From: an uncultured Clostridia bacterium
Lineage (GTDB): Bacteria; Bacillota; Clostridia; Christensenellales; Borkfalkiaceae
Assembly (NCBI GenBank): GCA_947174975.1
Contig: CAMWLA010000012.1
Location: forward strand, 1-17,123
Direction: 5' to 3'
DNA: 17,123 bases
Part shown: positions 12,740 to 17,123 of the stretch, in pieces
Layout: each line of letters starts with the position of its first letter
Position numbering within the stretch: the first letter of the stretch is position 1
Program-made: the position numbers and the translations under genes
Notes under the pieces: model-generated
Told to the model about the DNA's origin: nothing
The model's input: only the letters and a program-made list of their open reading frames with translations
Databases searched by the model: none

Positions 12740-13588
12740 CTACTTCGCGAAAAAAGCAACTACAATTCCGCCGGGGCCGACGTGCGCGCCTATCGTACTT
12801 CCTACTTGATATTCGGGAACGTTTGTCGTATGTTCCTCCCACATATGCGCGCTGTCCGATAAATATTTTTGCAAAAGCTCGTCGGAAAGTCCCGAATAGC
12901 CCACTCCGTAGGGCATATCGAAGTCCACGCCGCCGCTTTTTTCTATAAGCTGCGCCAAAAGGTTGTTTCCCTTTTTAGAACCTATAGCTTTTCCGACAAG
13001 CTTTACTTCTCCGTCCTTTACGGCAACTACGGGCTTAATATTCAGAAGCCCGCCCGCAAACGCGGTGACGAGAGAAATTCTTCCGCCCTTTTGCAGATAC
13101 TGCAAAGTATTCAAAAGCGCAAGCACGCGGATTTTTCCCTTTGCCTTATTCAGCGTGCTTTCGATTTCGTCAAGCGTGCGCCCTTCTAAAATCAGCCTTT
13201 GCGCATAGTCTATAAGCACCCTTTCGCCCAAGCACGCGTTTTTGCTGTCTACAACCCTTACCTTACCGCCGTATTTTTTAGAGGCGTCAACCGCGCTCTG
13301 ATAAGTCGCGCTTAGCTTTGACGACAAAGTAATACATACGGCGTCGCTTCCGTCTTCAACCGCTTTTTTAAAAGCCTCGTCGTAGCGGAATTTATTTATC
13401 TGACTGGTTTTGGGGAAAACGTTGTCCTCGATAAGCTTTTCGAAAAATTCGTTTTTGGTTAAGTTCACTCCGTCAAGATAGGTCTGCTCTCCGAACGATA
13501 CCTCTATAGGTATCATTATAATATTGCGTTTCTCCGCCTCAACAGCGTCGATATCGCTTGAAGAATCGATAATTAATTTTATTGACAT
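12740..13588 (-). CDS. DegV-family fatty acid-binding protein (FakB-like)
   Basis: Cytoplasmic protein of the DegV/FakB family. FakB proteins hold a fatty acid so that the kinase FakA can phosphorylate it, feeding exogenous fatty acids into phospholipid synthesis. Family features are SIKLIIDSSSDI at the N-terminus, TSQ (61-63), the fatty-acid contact motif LSSKLSATYQSA (88-99), DSKNACLGERVL (about 114-125), LNTLQYLQKGGRIS and LLNIKPVVAVKDGEV. The last residues replace the usual IGAHVGPGA ending with IGAHVGPGGIVVAFFAK, a normal variant. Length (282) is typical. The ATG at 13588 has GAGGAGC upstream with suitable spacing. Its promoter carries a perfect 22-bp palindrome just after the -10 box, so it is probably repressed by a dimeric regulator. 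FakA is not in the window, and many DegV proteins have no proven ligand. A small hairpin spans the stop codon, but no U-tract follows. Confidence 0.9.
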   Translation of the reverse strand: MSIKLIIDSSSDIDAVEAEKRNIIMIPIEVSFGEQTYLDGVNLTKNEFFEKLIEDNVFPKTSQINKFRYDEAFKKAVEDGSDAVCITLSSKLSATYQSAVDASKKYGGKVRVVDSKNACLGERVLIDYAQRLILEGRTLDEIESTLNKAKGKIRVLALLNTLQYLQKGGRISLVTAFAGGLLNIKPVVAVKDGEVKLVGKAIGSKKGNNLLAQLIEKSGGVDFDMPYGVGYSGLSDELLQKYLSDSAHMWEEHTTNVPEYQVGSTIGAHVGPGGIVVAFFAK

Positions 13589-13628
13589 TTTTGCTCCTCG
13601 TCGGGCGAAAGCGTTTGCATTCGCTTAA

Positions 13629-13679
13629 ACTTGTTGATTAATCAACAAGTAGTATAACATTATTTTATTACGCTGTCAA
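13629..13679 (-). promoter_or_regulatory. degV promoter with 22-bp palindromic operator
   Basis: On the minus strand: TTGACA (13674-13679), 17-nt spacer, TATACT (13651-13656), a near-consensus promoter. Directly after the -10 box, bases 13629-13650 form a perfect palindrome with half-site ACTTGTTGATT. It covers the predicted transcription start, the position of a repressor operator. The inner TTGATTAATCAA resembles MarR-family sites, such as the FabT box of lactic acid bacteria (TTTGATTATCAAA), but has a different centre. Confidence 0.8.
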
Positions 13680-13701
13680 CTTTTTATGCCTTGAATAATA
13701 T

Positions 13702-13729
13702 AAAGGCGAAGGTTTTTGCCTCCGCCTTT
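13702..13729 (-). terminator. Terminator of the substrate-binding protein gene
   Basis: AAAGGCG (13702-13708) with CGCCTTT (13723-13729), one A-C mismatch, then AGG/CCT and a 6-nt loop. Located 8 bases after the stop codon; the minus-strand tail (ATATTATT) is a weak U-tract. Confidence 0.65.
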
Positions 13730-13736
13730 TATTTCT

Positions 13737-15248
13737 TTATTTTTTTATGCTGCTTTTGCAATTATCTATAGCGTCCTTAAACGCTTGGTCTATCGTTTTA
13801 TCACCCTTGAATACGGCCGCCATTAAGCTTCCTACTTGGTTCCGCGCCGTCGCAGATCCCTCGAATACGGGCGGAACAAAATAACAACCGGTTTGCGCAA
13901 GTTCCATACAAGCTTTAAGCGCAAGATAATTCAATTTATCGGTGCCGTTAGCTTCTGCCAAAAGCTCTACGTAACCGGGGTGTTGAAGCACCGCGGTCGT
14001 TACGGGAACGTAACCGGAAACGGCAGAGAACTGAGCTTGGAATTTGACGTTCGTGGTAAGATACTTAACTAAAAGCCAGCTTGCGAGCATCTCTTGCGGG
14101 TTGTTTTGTATGAGCACGCAGACCGAGGGACCTTGCGAAATTACCTTAGGTCTGTCGGGGTTTATCTGAGGGACAGAAGCAATGCCAACTTCGAACGGAT
14201 ATTCTCCGTCAACTCTGTCGGGAACATAGTTCCGTGCACCCGCTGAAGAACTTACTACCATAAAGCAATTCTTTTTTGTGAAAATATTTGAGCTATACAT
14301 TCCGAGAACTTGCTGCGTTGTTAAATAACCGTTATCGACCCAGCTTTTAAATTTTTCCACGAACATGCGGTTAGTTGCGTTATCGAAAAGGAAGTTTTCG
14401 CCCGTCGACGAAGTATAGGGTGACGAGAGCTGTTCGCACATGGTTATAAATAAGTTGGATTCCGAATCGTAACCGAGAGGGGTCGAGTTGGGATACGCAG
14501 TTTTTAAAGCCGCGCAAACGGCTTCCATCTCGTCCCACGTTGTGGGAACGCCGAGCCCCAATTGCTCAAAGACGGCTTTATTGTAATACAGAACTTCCGT
14601 CGACTTCGAGAAAGGAAGCGAGTACATAGTGCTGCTGTCGCCGTAATAGAAGCCCTCTTGATAATAGGCTTGAACAAAAACCTCTTGCTCTGCTTGCGTA
14701 AATCCGAGAGGAACTTTCGTTCCGTCGGGCAGCGTTACCGTCTTATCCTTGTATTCCCCGTCGGGCAAAAATCCGTTGAGCGGCACAACCGCATCTTTTG
14801 CGATGAAGTCTGCGATATGTTCGGGATAGCAATATACTACGTTGGGTTGGTTACCCTCTTCTATTTCCTTTAAAGTCTGATCGCGCACGTCTTCGTAAGT
14901 GCCGACCGCCTCTTCATTAACGGTGATATTCGGATAGATATCGGTAAAATCATCAATCGCGCCTTGCAATACGTCACTAAGCATACGCCCCATCGTGTGA
15001 TGGAACGTGATGGTCACCGGCTTTGTCGTATCGAAACCGCTTTCGGGCATCTCAGTCCAACCCTTATCATCGTTTTTGTCGTCGCCGTCATCGTTCTTGT
15101 CGTCGTTATCCGGCACGTTCGGCGTGTTGCCGCCGTTATCGGTTTTGCCGTCGTTTCCGCTGTCGTTGTCACCGCACGCAGTAAAGCCGAAAATACCGAC
15201 TAAGCCCATTACCATAACAAGCAGAAAGCTGAAAATTTTGCGTTTCAT
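13737..15248 (-). CDS. ABC transporter extracellular substrate-binding lipoprotein (family 1, sugar type)
   Basis: Lipid-anchored solute-binding protein of the MalE/UgpB type, which captures oligosaccharides or glycerophosphodiesters for an ABC importer. A lipoprotein signal ends in FTAC (Cys25). Residues 26-62 are a very acidic Asp/Asn/Lys/Gly linker. The mature fold starts with KPVTITFHHTMG and shows family features: DFTDIYPNITVNEEA, LPFSKSTEVLYYNKAVFEQLGLGVPTTWDE (about 220-250), ASWLLVKYLTT and SAVSGYVPVTTAVL near the end. The GYVPV segment is typical of glycerol-3-phosphate/maltose-type binders. Its 503 residues are slightly long because of the linker. A GGAGG ribosome binding site precedes the ATG and its promoter is at 15285-15313. 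No permease or ATPase gene adjoins it, so it is an orphan that must use a transporter encoded elsewhere. The ligand is unknown; oligosaccharide is the best guess. Confidence 0.88.
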   Translation of the reverse strand: MKRKIFSFLLVMVMGLVGIFGFTACGDNDSGNDGKTDNGGNTPNVPDNDDKNDDGDDKNDDKGWTEMPESGFDTTKPVTITFHHTMGRMLSDVLQGAIDDFTDIYPNITVNEEAVGTYEDVRDQTLKEIEEGNQPNVVYCYPEHIADFIAKDAVVPLNGFLPDGEYKDKTVTLPDGTKVPLGFTQAEQEVFVQAYYQEGFYYGDSSTMYSLPFSKSTEVLYYNKAVFEQLGLGVPTTWDEMEAVCAALKTAYPNSTPLGYDSESNLFITMCEQLSSPYTSSTGENFLFDNATNRMFVEKFKSWVDNGYLTTQQVLGMYSSNIFTKKNCFMVVSSSAGARNYVPDRVDGEYPFEVGIASVPQINPDRPKVISQGPSVCVLIQNNPQEMLASWLLVKYLTTNVKFQAQFSAVSGYVPVTTAVLQHPGYVELLAEANGTDKLNYLALKACMELAQTGCYFVPPVFEGSATARNQVGSLMAAVFKGDKTIDQAFKDAIDNCKSSIKK

Positions 15249-15284
15249 AAATTCCTCCGTCTGTTTTTTGCTTTAACACGCTTA

Positions 15285-15313
15285 ATACTATCACGAACTC
15301 TGAAAAATGTCAA
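15285..15313 (-). promoter_or_regulatory. Promoter of the substrate-binding protein gene
   Basis: On the minus strand: TTGACA (15308-15313), 17-nt spacer, TAGTAT (15285-15290). The leader is about 30 nt; no operator palindrome is evident beside it. Confidence 0.75.
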
Positions 15314-15359
15314 CCGCACGGTTAAAACGGCGGAATTTAAACGAAGAGCGCTAAGTTAT

Positions 15360-15388
15360 TTTGCTTTTTATTACGTTTATGATATAAT
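15360..15388 (+). promoter_or_regulatory. Extended -10 promoter of the aldo/keto reductase gene
   Basis: TGA-TATAAT (15380-15388) is an extended -10; a weak -35 candidate TTTGCT lies at 15360-15365. The -10 box ends only 9 bases before the ATG at 15398, so the predicted transcript starts at or within about three bases of the start codon. Confidence 0.6.
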
Positions 15389-15397
15389 AATTCTGTT

Positions 15398-16312
15398 ATG
15401 GAATATTTTACGCCCAAAGGCACAAATTTAAAAATTTCACGCATAGCCCACGGCTGTATGCGTATAGCTGAATTGACGGACAAGGAGCTTGACCGTTTGA
15501 TAAAAACGAGCGTTGACAGCGGCATAAACTTTTTCGACCACGCCGATATCTACGCGGGCGGTCTGTGTGAAGAAAAATTCGGCAATATGCTAAAACACGA
15601 GCCGTCGCTTAAAGACAAGATAACTATTCAGACTAAGTGCGGAATAGTAATCGGCAAGGGCTACGACTTCCGCCCCGAATATTTGTTATCTTGCGTTGAG
15701 GGCAGTCTTAAAAGGCTTGGCATAGAGCAAATCGACGTTTTACTGCTGCACCGCCCCGACGCGCTTTGCGAACCCGAAAAAGTAGCAGCCGTATTCGACA
15801 AACTGCAGAAATCGGGAAAAGTCCGCTACTTCGGCGTTTCCAACCACAACCCCTATCAGATTGAGCTTTTGCAAAAGTATTGCAGTCAGCGTTTAATTTT
15901 CAATCAGCTGCAGTTCGGCCCCGCACATACTTCTATGATAGATGCGGGTATACACGTAAATATGGCTGACGGCGCGGCGGTTATGCGCGACGGACTTGTT
16001 TTGGACTATTGCCGTTTAAACGACATTACTATTCAGCCGTGGTCTCCCTTCTCTTCGCCCGACGGCATGTTTTTGGGCAACCCGAAATACAAGGCACTCA
16101 ACGAAGAAATAGAAAGGCTCAGTAAAAAATATAATATAACGGATTCCGCAGTCGTATTGGCTTGGATACTCCGTCACCCAGCAAAAATGCAACCGATTGT
16201 CGGCACGACCAACGCGAAGCGAATTGCGGACATTGCAAAGGCTTCGCAAATCGAACTTACCCACGACGAGTGGTACGGTATTTACCGCGCTGCGGGCAAC
16301 GACATCCCTTGA
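15398..16312 (+). CDS. Aldo/keto reductase
   Basis: NADPH-dependent oxidoreductase of the (alpha/beta)8-barrel AKR superfamily, reducing aldehydes or ketones in the cytoplasm. The catalytic tetrad is present: Asp47 and Tyr52 in FFDHADIY, Lys80 in QTKCG and His118 in LLLHRPD. GVSNHNPYQIELL (about 146-158) and the QPWSPFSSP region (about 213-221) line the active site. IVGTTNAKRI (about 266-275) forms the cofactor-phosphate site. The insert and overall form resemble E. coli YdhF. The 304 residues are normal. The N-terminus EYFTPKGTNLKISRIAHGC aligns with the usual AKR start, so the ATG at 15398 is right even though no ribosome binding site precedes it and the -10 box is almost adjacent. Translation is probably leaderless. 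The physiological substrate is unknown. It is a single-gene unit ending at a strong terminator. Confidence 0.93.
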   Translation: MEYFTPKGTNLKISRIAHGCMRIAELTDKELDRLIKTSVDSGINFFDHADIYAGGLCEEKFGNMLKHEPSLKDKITIQTKCGIVIGKGYDFRPEYLLSCVEGSLKRLGIEQIDVLLLHRPDALCEPEKVAAVFDKLQKSGKVRYFGVSNHNPYQIELLQKYCSQRLIFNQLQFGPAHTSMIDAGIHVNMADGAAVMRDGLVLDYCRLNDITIQPWSPFSSPDGMFLGNPKYKALNEEIERLSKKYNITDSAVVLAWILRHPAKMQPIVGTTNAKRIADIAKASQIELTHDEWYGIYRAAGNDIP

Positions 16313-16328
16313 CGCTGTTTTTAAACGA

Positions 16329-16361
16329 AAAAGCTCCCGGACAAGTTGTCCGGGAGCTTTT
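16329..16361. terminator. Bidirectional terminator, reductase and CPBP genes
   Basis: Perfect 15-bp stem, AAAAGCTCCCGGACA (16329-16343) and its complement (16347-16361), around a 3-nt loop (AGT). A-tract on the left and T-tract on the right serve both convergent genes. Confidence 0.92.
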
Positions 16362-16399
16362 ACTATGCATAATTAAATAAATAAATTGAAACGTTGAGG

Positions 16400-17083
16400 T
16401 TATAGCATAAAGCAAGTCAAAAGCACTATGGAAAAATCATATAGCCCGTGTCCGATGATGACCGACAACAGCGAGCAGTCTTTTATAAAATATTTGCAGT
16501 ACCCGAATACGCAACCGACAAGAGTAGTGAAAAGCACTTGAATCAGACTTCCGTTGATTATATGCCACAGTCCGAACAATACGGCTGCTATCAGCGGCGC
16601 AAGCCATTTGCATTTTTTCAACCAGATTTCAAACTGATTCTGTACGTATCCGCGGAATACGATTTCCTCGCACACACCCACAAAAAGAATATCCTGTACG
16701 GCGGAAACTGCCAAAAACCCTGCGGAAGGATCCGTATGAGAACCTATGATGCTTGTGCCGCATAGAATAGGAACTATTCCCATCACAAAGCACAACACTG
16801 CGGCAATCGCAAGCCCGATTAAAATTTGCAGCCACAATCTGTGTTTTGTGGGCAGCAGCTTGCTTCCCTGCGCCGTTAGCTTCATAGCAACAACGGCAAC
16901 TACCGCAAATAACGCAATCACGAGCAACGTAAGACACATTCTTACTGCATATATATCGATTAGCCATATTCCCCAAAGCGAAAACGTCAATCCGAAAATC
17001 AGCGTCAACGCAATGAGAAATATTATGACGGCATATTTACCGTCGGCATTTACGGGAAATATTGATTTTTTCTCATCTTCCAT
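16400..17083 (-). CDS. CPBP-family intramembrane metalloprotease
   Basis: Polytopic membrane protein of the CPBP (CAAX protease and bacteriocin-processing, Abi) family. Members cleave peptides within the membrane; bacterial ones have been linked to bacteriocin self-immunity, maturation of prenylated peptides or protein sorting. The motifs are complete: EEIVFR (Glu139, Glu140, Arg144), FGLWH (His174) and HGLYD (His212, Asp216). About six to seven hydrophobic segments are visible, at roughly 17-42, 48-70, 84-108, 120-138, 160-178, 184-200 and 203-225. The 227-residue length is typical. The ATG at 17083 has GGAG seven bases upstream. I see no promoter in the 40 bases left before the window edge. 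No bacteriocin precursor or prenyltransferase gene is adjacent, so a specific role cannot be given. Confidence 0.9.
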   Translation of the reverse strand: MEDEKKSIFPVNADGKYAVIIFLIALTLIFGLTFSLWGIWLIDIYAVRMCLTLLVIALFAVVAVVAMKLTAQGSKLLPTKHRLWLQILIGLAIAAVLCFVMGIVPILCGTSIIGSHTDPSAGFLAVSAVQDILFVGVCEEIVFRGYVQNQFEIWLKKCKWLAPLIAAVLFGLWHIINGSLIQVLFTTLVGCVFGYCKYFIKDCSLLSVIIGHGLYDFSIVLLTCFML

Positions 17084-17123
17084 AGTCTTTCTCCGTTAAT
17101 TTACTGTTATCTTGGTTATCAGT

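Noticed and set aside
12729..12754. Hairpin spanning the degV stop codon as a terminator
   Set aside because: The 11-bp stem is real (one wobble), but no U-tract follows on the minus strand, so termination is not supported.
1..17123. CRISPR array, toxin-antitoxin pair, rRNA, phage structural genes or biosynthetic cluster
   Set aside because: Looked for on both strands; no regularly spaced repeats, no recognisable small toxin or antitoxin, no rRNA, no capsid, portal or terminase proteins, and no biosynthetic signature enzymes are visible.

Overview
This 17.1-kb stretch looks like a chromosomal segment of a low- to mid-GC, Gram-positive anaerobe of the Clostridia type, probably an uncultured gut lineage. 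Supporting signs are strong AGGAG-type ribosome binding sites, canonical TTGACA/TATAAT promoters, lipobox lipoproteins, a DegV protein, PnuC and CPBP membrane proteins, and compact intrinsic terminators. The lineage is an inference; no rRNA or complete tRNA gene is present to fix it.

Layout. (1) 1-1613: the right end of an integrated mobile element. It holds the tail of an unknown AT-rich gene, a tyrosine integrase, a small ORF, two TGGCAC arm-type direct repeats, and a tRNA 3'-end fragment (T-arm half, acceptor, CCA) that fits the element/chromosome junction. A 17-bp hairpin follows, probably the old tRNA terminator. (2) 1664-1807: a GC-rich, highly structured noncoding unit with 11-bp terminal inverted repeats. 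(3) 1841-2717: pnuC with its own promoter, a leader that can fold into a terminator or a competing hairpin, and a closing terminator. (4) 2755-5468, minus strand: plsC-like acyltransferase with a C-terminal zinc ribbon, translationally coupled to a GltS-family symporter. (5) 5480-9833: an ABC ATPase/FtsX permease operon on the minus strand, divergent from a TetR regulator/nucleoside phosphorylase operon. The intergenic region carries operator-like GTTGC palindromes and a 281-bp unit with perfect 21-bp ends that looks like a MITE. (6) 9852-12098: a secreted SGNH (pectin acetylesterase-like) lipoprotein with two FN3-like repeats. (7) 12104-13679: inorganic pyrophosphatase, and a DegV/FakB-type protein behind a perfect 22-bp palindromic operator. 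(8) 13702-15313: an orphan sugar-type ABC substrate-binding lipoprotein. (9) 15360-17083: an aldo/keto reductase with almost no 5' leader, and a convergent CPBP membrane protease.

Apart from two clear operon pairs and the divergent TetR/ABC unit, these are single-gene transcription units, each with its own recognisable promoter or terminator. The esterase lipoprotein and the sugar-binding lipoprotein suggest use of plant polysaccharide. DegV and PlsC both point to phospholipid synthesis. The least ordinary parts are all noncoding: the att junction, the structured unit at 1664-1807, the pnuC attenuator, the MITE-like unit under the tetR leader, and the DegV operator.
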